A stretch of DNA of 23,786 bases from Lentihominibacter faecis (GTDB lineage Bacteria > Bacillota > Clostridia > Peptostreptococcales > Anaerovoracaceae). Position numbers and translations under genes: made by a program. The notes under the pieces were generated by a model. The model saw nothing but the letters and a program-made list of their open reading frames with translations. It was not told where the DNA came from and ran no database searches. Each line of letters starts with the position of its first letter. Position 1 is the first letter of the stretch. Positions 7,939-14,614 of the stretch are shown piece by piece. The stretch spans positions 1 through 23,786 of the forward strand of contig NZ_JACRWC010000063.1 of assembly GCF_014306095.1 (NCBI RefSeq). Direction: 5' to 3'.

Positions 7939-8778
7939 ATGTACAGGATGAGGAATGAATACGGGGAACACTTTGTGACGTGCGGAGAAATGAAACTTCT
8001 GGAACGGCGTGGGGATGAAGCCGGCTTGTCGTATTATCAGATGATGGAGAATGCGGGAACACAGGCTGCGAAGATGATCCGGGCGTATTGTGAGATGACA
8101 GGGGTGAAACCGGACGAAGGAGAAGATCTGGGCAAAGCCGCTGCTGCGGCGCCTCTGGAGTATCGTGCTGAGGTGGCGGACAGGCATAAAGGAACTGGAT
8201 TCTATGATACACCGGAAGCGGTAGAAAAACCGCTGCGTGTCATGATTTTCTGCGGGAGTGGGAATAATGGCGGAGACGGTTTCGTGGTGGCGAGACTTCT
8301 GGCGAATGCCGGATTTCAGGTGACGGTGGTGCTAGTCAGCGGAGATCCGAAAACGCAGGATGCCGGGACCAACTTTCAACTTCTGTCAGATCTTCCGGTT
8401 TCCATCATTAGAATGGACGGGATGGAAGAGGATGCTCTGGAACAAGGGGACATGCCGGATGTTTTAGTAGATGCCATGTTTGGCACAGGCTTTCATGGCG
8501 TCATGCGTGGAAATGGGCTGAAGGCTGCCGAATACATAAACAACTGCCATGAAAAGCACGGCAAGAAGGTGTTCGCGCTGGATATCCCGTCGGGACTCGG
8601 TGGTGATCAGCTTAAAAAGAAAAAGATCCCGTGTGAGATCATAAAAGCAGACTACACCATCACATTCCATGCCAGGAAACCCGTTCATATGCGGCGGTTT
8701 GCCGCTCGTTACTGCGGCGAGATCCTGGTGGCTGATATCGGAATCGATGAAGAAAAACTGATGACGGTGGAAATATGA
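7939..8778 (+). CDS. nnrE: NAD(P)H-hydrate epimerase (YjeF N-terminal domain)
   Basis: A 279-residue metabolite-repair enzyme that interconverts the R and S forms of hydrated NADH/NADPH so that a separate dehydratase can restore the cofactor. Visible motifs are GLSYYQMMENAG (29-40), GSGNNGGDGFVVAR (106-119), VDAMFGTG, ALDIPSG and FHARKPVHMRRFAARYCGEILVADIGI. An unusual polar, Ala-rich insertion of about 45 residues (55-98) separates the first helix from the Rossmann-like core. The C-terminal dehydratase domain (NnrD), fused in many bacteria, is absent, so dehydratase must be encoded elsewhere. AAGGAG precedes ATG 7939 by 10 bp, overlapping the end of the phosphohexomutase gene. A terminator follows. 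Confidence 0.92.
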   Translation: MYRMRNEYGEHFVTCGEMKLLERRGDEAGLSYYQMMENAGTQAAKMIRAYCEMTGVKPDEGEDLGKAAAAAPLEYRAEVADRHKGTGFYDTPEAVEKPLRVMIFCGSGNNGGDGFVVARLLANAGFQVTVVLVSGDPKTQDAGTNFQLLSDLPVSIIRMDGMEEDALEQGDMPDVLVDAMFGTGFHGVMRGNGLKAAEYINNCHEKHGKKVFALDIPSGLGGDQLKKKKIPCEIIKADYTITFHARKPVHMRRFAARYCGEILVADIGIDEEKLMTVEI

Positions 8779-8787
8779 TGCTGTCTT

Positions 8788-9735
8788 TTAAAGGGGGTTA
8801 CCCCCTTTTTTCTTTACCGGAACCGGCAGCTGTGAAATGATCACAGCGATCAGCATAAAGCCGCAGCCGATCAATTCCCGGCCTGTCATTTTTTCTCCCA
8901 GGATCAGGAATCCGAATACAACGGCCCAAAGCCCCTCAGTACTCATGATGATGGAGGCAGCTGTCGGATTGGCGTGTTTCTGCCCCAGTGCCTGTAGTGT
9001 GAAGGCCACGCCGGTAGACATGATCCCGGTGTATAAAACAGAAATGCTGCTTCCCGTCAGAGCAGCCCAGGAAATCGGTTCCCGGAATATTGCAACGGCC
9101 AGGCTGATGAGGCCTGCGACGAAAAATTGAGCAGCGGTAAGCTTGATGACGTTCACCTTCGGTGCGAAGTGCCCGATGCACAGGATGTGCAGCGCCCAGA
9201 ACAGTGTGCCGGACAGTATGATCAGATCAGAAGGCTGTATAGAGAAGCCTTCTTTCACGCATAAAAAATATAATCCAACAGCACCCAGGACAGCTCCCGC
9301 CCAGGTGGTGAAGCCTGTCTTGTGCTTGAGGAATATTCCGAAAATCGGCACCAGAACGATGTAAAGTGCCGTAATAAATCCAGTCTTGCCGGCATCGGTA
9401 GATACAAGTCCCATCTGCTGGGTATTCATCGCAATAAAAATAACACCGCCGCAGATCAGACCGCCTCGCAGCAGCGTTTTCCGTTCCAGAAGATGTTCTT
9501 CCTCCAGAGCTTTCTTTGCAGCGGGATCGTTAGGGTCTGCCGTCTTGTGAAGCGTTGCCCTGCGGTCGGTCAGAAGGAAAACGATCATAAGTGCCAGTGA
9601 GCCGATCAGGGAACGAAGCGCGCAGAAATAGAACGGCCCGATATCGTCCATGCCGGATCGCTGGGCGACGAATGCCGACCCCCAGATGATGGCTGCTAAA
9701 AAGAGGCATATAGTGGATTGTAGCGATTTGTTCAT
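8788..9735 (-). CDS. EamA/DMT-family transporter
   Basis: A 315-residue permease of the drug/metabolite transporter superfamily with two EamA repeats, about ten helices in total. The opening CLFLAAIIWGSAFVAQRSG and the second-repeat start LIILSGTLFWALHILCIG are typical, as is the end TGRELIGCGFMLIAVIISQL. A charged cytoplasmic loop (about 58-88, rich in Asp, Glu, Lys, Leu) is inserted between helices 2 and 3. Substrate is unknown. ATG 9735 has AAGGAG upstream. The last codons overlap the terminator hairpin of the convergent nnrE gene. A weak promoter (TACAAT, plus-strand ATTGTA 9767-9772) lies upstream. Confidence 0.9.
   Translation of the reverse strand: MNKSLQSTICLFLAAIIWGSAFVAQRSGMDDIGPFYFCALRSLIGSLALMIVFLLTDRRATLHKTADPNDPAAKKALEEEHLLERKTLLRGGLICGGVIFIAMNTQQMGLVSTDAGKTGFITALYIVLVPIFGIFLKHKTGFTTWAGAVLGAVGLYFLCVKEGFSIQPSDLIILSGTLFWALHILCIGHFAPKVNVIKLTAAQFFVAGLISLAVAIFREPISWAALTGSSISVLYTGIMSTGVAFTLQALGQKHANPTAASIIMSTEGLWAVVFGFLILGEKMTGRELIGCGFMLIAVIISQLPVPVKKKGGNPL
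8790..8812 (+). terminator. Intrinsic terminator of the phosphohexomutase-nnrE pair
   Basis: AAAGGGGG, a TTA loop, then CCCCCTTTTTT. It begins inside the stop codon of the convergent EamA gene, so the hairpin is also the last coding codons of that gene. Only the plus orientation has a T run. Confidence 0.88.
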
Positions 9736-9839
9736 GTCTTATTTTCTCTCCTTGTCATACCGTTTCATTGTAGCAGAAACGTCTGGTTTTGAAAATGGGT
9801 AAATCTGAAAATTTGCGAGGGCTTCCCGCGCTGATTCTC

Positions 9840-9868
9840 TTGAAAATACGGCGGCTTTCTCCTATAAT
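9840..9868 (+). promoter_or_regulatory. Promoter of the histidine phosphatase gene
   Basis: TTGAAA (9840-9845), 17-bp spacer, perfect TATAAT (9863-9868), 24 bp before the ATG. It lies in the divergent gap with the EamA gene. Confidence 0.75.
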
Positions 9869-9892
9869 TTAAGAGAAGAAAGGACGAAGACC

Positions 9893-10516
9893 ATGAAATC
9901 GAAAATTTGTTTGATCAGACACGGCATCACGAGAGGAAACCGGGATCGGCTGTATTACGGGCAGTCGGACATCCCTCTTATCGAAGACGGTGAAAAGGAG
10001 ATCTCCCGTCTGGCAGAAGAAGGGATCTATCCCGATTCGGAAGATGCTGTTTATTATACGACAGGACTGCAGAGGACCGAGCAGACTTTCGGGCTCATCT
10101 ACGGAGATAAACCTCACGATCGGATCGAGCTGCTGCAGGAAATCAACTTCGGAGAATATGAAATGAAAACTCATGAGGAACTGAAAGGCTCCGGGGAGTA
10201 TCAGCGATGGAGACACGATAAATCCGGGCTGCTCATGCCTCCGGGAGGAGAGAGCCTCAACATGTTTTCGGAACGTATTTTAAAGGGATACGAGGAGCTG
10301 CGCAGTCAGCATGCATTGAAAGAACTTTCCGTGCGCCATTCCGGAAGGGAAGCCATGTCTGTCGTGGTATGCCACGGCGGCAGCATATCGGCGATCCTGT
10401 ACCATCTGTTTCCGAAGCAGTGCCAGGGCAACCTCTACTACTGGATCCCGGATCCGGGGCACGGTTATGTGCTGCAGCTGGAGGATGAGGCAGTCACGGA
10501 TCTGAAAAAGTTTTAA
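9893..10516 (+). CDS. Histidine phosphatase family protein (phosphoglycerate-mutase-like)
   Basis: A 207-residue cytoplasmic phosphatase of the histidine phosphatase superfamily. The catalytic RHG is at residues 9-11 (CLIRHGITRGNR), where His10 is phosphorylated. The second His is in VVCHGGSISAIL near residue 160, and the proton-donor Glu is likely in EINFGEYE. Length is normal for CobC/PhoE/GpmB-like small members. Substrate could be a sugar phosphate, cobalamin precursor or phosphoglycerate, and the neighbours do not decide. The ATG has AAAGGA upstream and its own promoter at 9840-9868. Confidence 0.9.
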   Translation: MKSKICLIRHGITRGNRDRLYYGQSDIPLIEDGEKEISRLAEEGIYPDSEDAVYYTTGLQRTEQTFGLIYGDKPHDRIELLQEINFGEYEMKTHEELKGSGEYQRWRHDKSGLLMPPGGESLNMFSERILKGYEELRSQHALKELSVRHSGREAMSVVVCHGGSISAILYHLFPKQCQGNLYYWIPDPGHGYVLQLEDEAVTDLKKF

Positions 10517-10526
10517 GTTATGCAAA

Positions 10527-10559
10527 AAGCAATACGACGCACCGGGCGCCGCATTGCTT
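10527..10559. terminator. Hairpin after the histidine phosphatase gene, probable terminator
   Basis: AAGCAAT pairs with ATTGCTT around an inner GC-rich helix. The T run is good on the minus side (CTTTTTGC) but poor on the plus side (CTTCTTG). It could still stop plus-strand transcription from the phosphatase gene ending at 10516. Confidence 0.5.
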
Positions 10560-10600
10560 CTTGTCGTCATTATTATTCACATTTTGTAGGAGAGGGGTTG

Positions 10601-10628
10601 TTGTTTTCCCTTGGTACTCTTCTATAAT
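10601..10628 (+). promoter_or_regulatory. Promoter of the RNase HI gene
   Basis: TTGTTT (10601-10606), 16-bp spacer and perfect TATAAT (10623-10628), about 64 bp before the ATG. Confidence 0.55.
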
Positions 10629-10691
10629 ACCAGTAGAATATGCCGATTCAGAGGATAAAATGTGATGATATCTTGAAAAGGATGTGTGTAA

Positions 10692-11243
10692 ATGAAAGAG
10701 GATCGAATTTTGCGGATCTATACAGATGGAGGATGTGCAGGCAACCAAAGCGATGAAAATCTTGGTGGCTGGGGTGCGATTTTAGAATTTGGACAGGCGG
10801 TAAAAGAGCTTTACGGTTCGGAAAAAAACACCACAAACAACAGGATGGAGATGACGGCTCTGCTGGAGGCTCTTCGTGCTGTAAAAAAGGAAAATCAGGA
10901 GATACACGTGTTTTCTGACAGCAGCTACCTCATGGATTGCTTTCGGAAAAAATGGTATGTTTCCTGGCAAAAAAACGGATGGAAGACTGCCGGTAAAAAG
11001 CCGGTGGAAAACCAGGATCTGTGGAAAGCTCTGCTACCGTATATCGAGATCCATCGCATGACCTTTTACCGCGTCAAAGGCCATGTGAATCTGGCGAGTC
11101 CCTCCACCAATACCGATAAACTGTATGCGAAGTTCGTGGAATGGAACGGAGCGCAGTTTTCCTATGAGGACTTTCTCTACGTGACAGAGAAAAATAACCG
11201 TGCCGATGAGCTGGCGAATATAGGGATCGACAGCATCCGGTAA
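10692..11243 (+). CDS. rnhA: Ribonuclease HI with internal insertion
   Basis: A 183-residue cytoplasmic nuclease that cuts the RNA strand of RNA-DNA hybrids. The catalytic acid set is visible: Asp12 (YTDGGCAGN), Glu53 (NNRMEMTALLEAL), Asp76 (FSDSSY) and Asp172 (NNRADELAN). The basic handle region KKWYVSWQKNGWKTAGKKPVEN and the KGH motif (129-131) are also present. About 30 extra residues (132-167) sit between KGH and the last Asp, where typical RNase HI has only a short loop. Bacterial RNase HI is usually near 155 residues. AAAGGA precedes the ATG. The gene symbol is by family only. Confidence 0.9.
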   Translation: MKEDRILRIYTDGGCAGNQSDENLGGWGAILEFGQAVKELYGSEKNTTNNRMEMTALLEALRAVKKENQEIHVFSDSSYLMDCFRKKWYVSWQKNGWKTAGKKPVENQDLWKALLPYIEIHRMTFYRVKGHVNLASPSTNTDKLYAKFVEWNGAQFSYEDFLYVTEKNNRADELANIGIDSIR

Positions 11244-11330
11244 ACAAATTTAGAATATAGCAAAATAAAAAGTAGGAAAATCAAAATATAAAGGTGCGAC
11301 GGTTACTCCAGATATGTGGTCGAGGTATAA

Positions 11331-12014
11331 GTGGGGAAATCTCTAATGAATAAGAAAAATATAAGCAAAAAAAAGATTACTGGTATTATACTGATCGTAA
11401 CCCTGGTTTTTCTTGTAGGATATGCTTTCGTGCAGTATACGGCGGAACCGGATCTAAGAAAGAAGGACGGGAAGGAAGATCGGATGCCTTTTGACGGGAC
11501 ATTCTTTCAAATCACAAAGGAAGAACTGATTCAAAACTTAAACGATGATATTAAGAAGGAGGGTATTCCTGAAATATCGACAACATATGCTCTGGACGGC
11601 TGGAATATAAATAAACCAACAGAGATAGCCGATGATATCAAGACTTATGAATGCATGAAATATGAGTATAAAATCAGTGATTCCCTGAAATTGTATTTGT
11701 ATGAGTTCCCGGAACTGGGGGATGGTATTGCCGCAATTATTTTAACTTGTGAAGGAAATCCGGGTATCGGGAAAGCTGAAAACGCAGAGGGAGACGCCTA
11801 TTATAGAATTATATGCAATAATGTCGCTCCAGATTTCGATGTGGATCGGTTTGACACCCACGCGCGGCATAATACGCATTATAAATTAGATCAGCTGGAC
11901 TTCTTCTGCAGCTTCACGCAGCGTGTCTCAGAAGATGGAAGCACTACTGATCTGCGCGAGTATGGCGTGCATGCAGTAAATTTGAGGAAAGAATATTTAG
12001 ATTGTCTATGGTAA
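11331..12014 (+). CDS. Membrane-anchored protein of unknown function
   Basis: A 227-residue protein I do not recognise. A Lys-rich start is followed by one hydrophobic helix (about 16-36), with the remaining roughly 190 residues soluble and probably outside the cell. Two starts are possible: GTG 11331, with GAGG 5 bp before, or ATG 11346, with GGGG about 9 bp before. The soluble part is acidic, with a segment IADDIKTYECMKYEYKIS and three cysteines, and no catalytic motif is evident. The upstream 87 bp are AT-rich without a clear promoter. A terminator follows 30 bp after the stop and doubles as the leader of the next gene. Confidence 0.72.
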   Translation: MGKSLMNKKNISKKKITGIILIVTLVFLVGYAFVQYTAEPDLRKKDGKEDRMPFDGTFFQITKEELIQNLNDDIKKEGIPEISTTYALDGWNINKPTEIADDIKTYECMKYEYKISDSLKLYLYEFPELGDGIAAIILTCEGNPGIGKAENAEGDAYYRIICNNVAPDFDVDRFDTHARHNTHYKLDQLDFFCSFTQRVSEDGSTTDLREYGVHAVNLRKEYLDCLW

Positions 12015-12040
12015 ATCATCGTAGATGATAACGCATGAAA

Positions 12041-12079
12041 AAATCTCCGCAGGTATACCCTAATAGCGGAGGTTTTTTT
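12041..12079 (+). terminator. Terminator whose 3' arm carries the next gene's ribosome site
   Basis: CTCCGC (12045-12050) pairs with GCGGAG (12066-12071) across a 15-base loop, extended by a T-G pair and A-T pairs, and runs into seven T. The GGAGG ribosome site (12068-12072) of the metallophosphoesterase gene is inside the 3' arm, and its ATG begins right after the T run at 12080. Confidence 0.75.
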
Positions 12080-13438
12080 ATGGAAAAAAACAGAGCGGGG
12101 CGAAACAGAAGACGGGTGATATGGATCGGCATGCTTGCACTGGCGGGGATCCTGGTTATTGCTGCTGTGATCTGGAACGGGATCCGGCAGGATGCGGCTC
12201 AGGAAAATCTCGCGACAAAGACCGGGCAGCAGACCGCAGAGGAAGTGCCGGAGAATCCTTTGCAGATCATCCTGTCGATGGGAGCGGAGCCGGGGAGTCT
12301 GTCCATCAGCTGGAAAGGAGACGCCGCAGGGCCGGAGGCTTTGCAGATCGCGGGAATCGCAGAAATCGAAAATACCGCAAATGCCGGGGATGGTGAAGAG
12401 CGCATGGTAGAGAGCTTTGCAGGGAAAAAAGAAAGAATATTAAAAAGTGACTATTATCGCTGGCACGTCAGGTTGACGGGACTGGCGCAGGGGCGGGAGT
12501 ACCGCTATATGATCGGCGGATTTGAAGGGAGCTTTCGTGTGCCGCAGGAGTCGGATGTGACCCGTTTTTTATACCTGGGGGATGTGCAGTTTCAGGAGTC
12601 GATGGAGGAATATGAGGACTGGGGGCAGATGGTCAGGCGCGCGTACCAGGAGCATCCGGATCTGGATTTTGCAGTGATCGGCGGGGACCTGGTCAATTCG
12701 CCGGGAGAACTTTCCCAGTGGGAGGCGTTTTTAGAGGCATGTGACGTGTTTGCAAAGCTGCCGCTGGCGACGGTGGCGGGAAATCACGAGGGGGTGCATT
12801 CCAATTACACGTATCAGAAGCTGTTTGCGCTGCCGGATGATGCGGAGGAAGATCAGTCGGGAGAGGAGTTTTATTCGCTGGATTTCGGGAATGTGCGGAT
12901 GCTGATGATGGATAGCTCGTTTTTGACGGAGGAGCGGCGGCAGTCCATGGGAAAAGATGCCTGGGCGAAGGAAGAGCAGCGGGTGGAAGCGTGGATCCGC
13001 AGCAGGACCGGATCGTGTGAGAAGCCGTGGCTTGCGGCGGTGATCCATCATCCGGTGTACGGTATGCACGATGAGGATACTGTTTCGCCGCAGATCCGAA
13101 GATTGTGGGCGCCGCTTCTGGAGACAGGCGGAGTCAGGATCGTATTTTCAGGACATCAGCACCTGTATCAGCGAACGAGATCCATTCATGGAGTCGTGTA
13201 TCTGATGGGCAATTCCGGGCAGCGGAAAAGCCGTTTTTTTCATGGGAACAATCTGCCGGAGTACACGCAGCAGATCTATGATAGAGGAGCGAATTATCAG
13301 ATCGTGGAGGCGGGCGCGAGACGACTGAAAATGACTTCTTACAATAAAAAAGGCCTCGTCATCGACGAGACCGTGCTTGGCAGAGGGTTACTGTTCCATA
13401 TTCTCGAATTTTTTCGTAGCGGTCAGGTAATCATGTAG
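12080..13438 (+). CDS. Membrane-anchored metallophosphoesterase (purple-acid-phosphatase-like)
   Basis: A 452-residue exported phosphoesterase. An Arg-rich N terminus and one helix (about 12-32) anchor it. A beta-rich fibronectin-like domain follows (about 55-155), then a calcineurin-like catalytic domain. Metal-site motifs in order are GDVQ (166-169), GGDLVN, GNHEG (233-237), IHHPVYG, and SGHQHLYQR (about 356-364). I chose ATG 12080 because GGAGG lies 8 bp upstream; an in-frame ATG at 12035 precedes the terminator and has no ribosome site. The last roughly 17 residues overlap the convergent arsR gene by 51 bp and look like a recent extension past the usual end. No promoter of its own is visible, and the leader is a terminator hairpin. 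Confidence 0.88.
   Translation: MEKNRAGRNRRRVIWIGMLALAGILVIAAVIWNGIRQDAAQENLATKTGQQTAEEVPENPLQIILSMGAEPGSLSISWKGDAAGPEALQIAGIAEIENTANAGDGEERMVESFAGKKERILKSDYYRWHVRLTGLAQGREYRYMIGGFEGSFRVPQESDVTRFLYLGDVQFQESMEEYEDWGQMVRRAYQEHPDLDFAVIGGDLVNSPGELSQWEAFLEACDVFAKLPLATVAGNHEGVHSNYTYQKLFALPDDAEEDQSGEEFYSLDFGNVRMLMMDSSFLTEERRQSMGKDAWAKEEQRVEAWIRSRTGSCEKPWLAAVIHHPVYGMHDEDTVSPQIRRLWAPLLETGGVRIVFSGHQHLYQRTRSIHGVVYLMGNSGQRKSRFFHGNNLPEYTQQIYDRGANYQIVEAGARRLKMTSYNKKGLVIDETVLGRGLLFHILEFFRSGQVIM
13345..13370 (-). terminator. Terminator of the SGNH-arsR operon, inside the convergent gene
   Basis: On the minus strand CTCGTC-GAT-GACGAG forms a perfect 6-bp stem with extra flanking pairs, followed by CTTTTTTATT. 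It lies 18 bp beyond the arsR stop, within the coding end of the metallophosphoesterase gene. Confidence 0.8.
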
Positions 13439-13717
13439 CGTGCCCAGGTGCACGTAGTAGTACGAGTAGCGATCCTGTTTTTTGACTTCCACCAGACCGG
13501 CGTCCTTCAGCTTTTTGACGTGCTGGGAGATGGTCGCCTGGGAGTAGTCGAAGTAGGCTACCAGATCTTTGTTGCAGACCTTGTTGAGGCTCTTGTTCTC
13601 CTGCATGATGTAGCGGAATATTTTGATTCTGGCCGGATGAGCCAGCGCATCGGATATTTTAGCAATGAGCAGAATGTCTTTTTCCTGCATTTCGTCGATT
13701 TCTTTTCTAAGTCTCAT
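13388..13717 (-). CDS. ArsR/SmtB-family winged-helix repressor
   Basis: A 109-residue DNA-binding protein. ALAHPARIKIFRYIMQ (about 25-40) and the recognition helix YSQATISQHVKKLKDAGLVEV (about 58-78), then a beta-wing DRYSYYYV, are diagnostic of ArsR-type repressors that leave DNA on binding metal or another effector. The classical ELCVC metal site is not intact: KVCNKDLV has a single Cys, so metal sensing by that site is doubtful. The start ATG overlaps the stop of the upstream SGNH gene as ATGA, indicating translational coupling; AAGGAG is 10 bp upstream. The gene ends inside the convergent metallophosphoesterase gene. Confidence 0.92.
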   Translation of the reverse strand: MRLRKEIDEMQEKDILLIAKISDALAHPARIKIFRYIMQENKSLNKVCNKDLVAYFDYSQATISQHVKKLKDAGLVEVKKQDRYSYYYVHLGTLHDYLTATKKFENMEQ

Positions 13718-14313
13718 GTATTGTGTGCTCCTTCAGATGTTATAGTTTGTGTCGTGAGTTTCTGCAGAAATTCCTGCAGATGTTCTGCGATGAAGCGGTG
13801 TCCTGCAGCGGTCGGATGGATCCCGTCTATGTATTGTCCGCACTCAGGGTACAGGCGGTTGAGATCCAGATATTTTGTTCCGGAATTGCGGACCAGGGCA
13901 GCAAATGCGCGAAGCTCTTCATTGACGCGGGCGTAGCTGATGCCGTATCCCTGCATCCAGCGTTCGGTAGCCATGGGTTCATCCACAGGAAGCGGCGTCA
14001 TAAAAATCGGCCGGATTCCGTGGAGTGCCGCGGTATTGGCCATGTGGATCAGATTCTGAAAAGCTTCCTCTGGAGTGGCATCCTGAAAGATGAAATCGTT
14101 GGTTCCCGTCAGGATCACAACGATGTTTGGATGATGAGAAATAACGTCTCTCTCAAAGCGGGCTAAAATCTGTGTTGTCGTCTCGCCGTTATTGCCTTTA
14201 TTGATGATTTCCCAGCCGGTGGCTTCCCGCAGAAGGCTGGCGAAGCACTGGCTCCTGCGCAGGGGAAATCCGTTTACGATACTGTTTCCGATACATACGA
14301 TTTTTTTCTTCAT
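13714..14313 (-). CDS. SGNH/GDSL-family hydrolase, leaderless transcript
   Basis: A 199-residue esterase/lipase-like hydrolase. Block I is IGNSIVNG with the nucleophile Ser11 (GNS in place of GDS). Block III is GTND, and block V is DGIHPTAAGH with the catalytic Asp and His. It is related to TesA and acyl-CoA thioesterase-like proteins; the substrate is unknown and no signal peptide is seen. I chose ATG 14313. The longer in-frame start (TTG 14349) is itself the promoter -35 box, so it cannot be translated from that promoter. With a transcription start expected 6-8 bases after the -10, the mRNA begins at or next to the ATG, without a ribosome site. Coupled to arsR by a 4-bp overlap. Confidence 0.87.
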   Translation of the reverse strand: MKKKIVCIGNSIVNGFPLRRSQCFASLLREATGWEIINKGNNGETTTQILARFERDVISHHPNIVVILTGTNDFIFQDATPEEAFQNLIHMANTAALHGIRPIFMTPLPVDEPMATERWMQGYGISYARVNEELRAFAALVRNSGTKYLDLNRLYPECGQYIDGIHPTAAGHRFIAEHLQEFLQKLTTQTITSEGAHNT

Positions 14314-14320
14314 GCTATAT

Positions 14321-14349
14321 AGTATACTTACGATGGGAGAGGATGTCAA
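14321..14349 (-). promoter_or_regulatory. Strong promoter of the SGNH-arsR operon
   Basis: Consensus TTGACA (14344-14349), exactly 17-bp spacer, TATACT (14321-14326), minus strand. Only 7 bases separate the -10 from the ATG at 14313, which implies a leaderless mRNA. Confidence 0.85.
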
Positions 14350-14360
14350 TCAAACCAATG

Positions 14361-14394
14361 AAAAAAGAGACGCCCCTTTTGTCGTCTCTTTTTT
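14361..14394. terminator. Bidirectional intrinsic terminator
   Basis: AAAAAAGAGACG and CGTCTCTTTTTT form a perfect 12-bp stem around a 10-base loop, giving T runs on both strands. It insulates the SGNH promoter from the hydrogenase operon upstream on the minus strand. Confidence 0.9.
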
Positions 14395-14461
14395 CTCTCT
14401 AATTCATCATCATTTACTTTATGTAGGAGGTGTAATCCTATGAAAAATGGATACTTGCTTC

Positions 14462-14541
14462 AATGGAAGGGCTGCCGATGTTTTTTTGGGGATTTGAGAA
14501 GAAGAAGTGTTTTAACTTTTCGACAGCCCTTGCAATCCATT
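14462..14541 (-). ncRNA. Structured element after the hydrogenase operon (candidate RNA)
   Basis: On the minus strand AATGGA, a 5-base bulge TTGCA and AGGGCTGTCGA pair with TCGGCAGCCCT and TCCATT across an apical loop of about 41 bases. The 11-bp helix contains a G-U pair that would be an unpaired C/A on the other strand, so the minus strand is the likely RNA. A second hairpin, AGCAAAG/CTTTGCT, lies just upstream. It could be a 3'-UTR element of the hydrogenase mRNA or a small RNA. No clear promoter is seen. The rest of 14395-14614 holds only a doubtful 64-codon plus-strand frame (14440-14634, good AGGAGG). Confidence 0.35.
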
Positions 14542-14614
14542 TGTTTCCCAGCAAAGCGTGTTGTCCTTTGCTGTGCCTATATAATAGCAACTGAATATGT
14601 AGGTTTTGTGTATG

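Noticed and set aside
12035..12079. Upstream ATG start for the metallophosphoesterase
   Set aside because: No ribosome site and it lies 5' of a terminator hairpin; the ATG at 12080 has GGAGG at good spacing.
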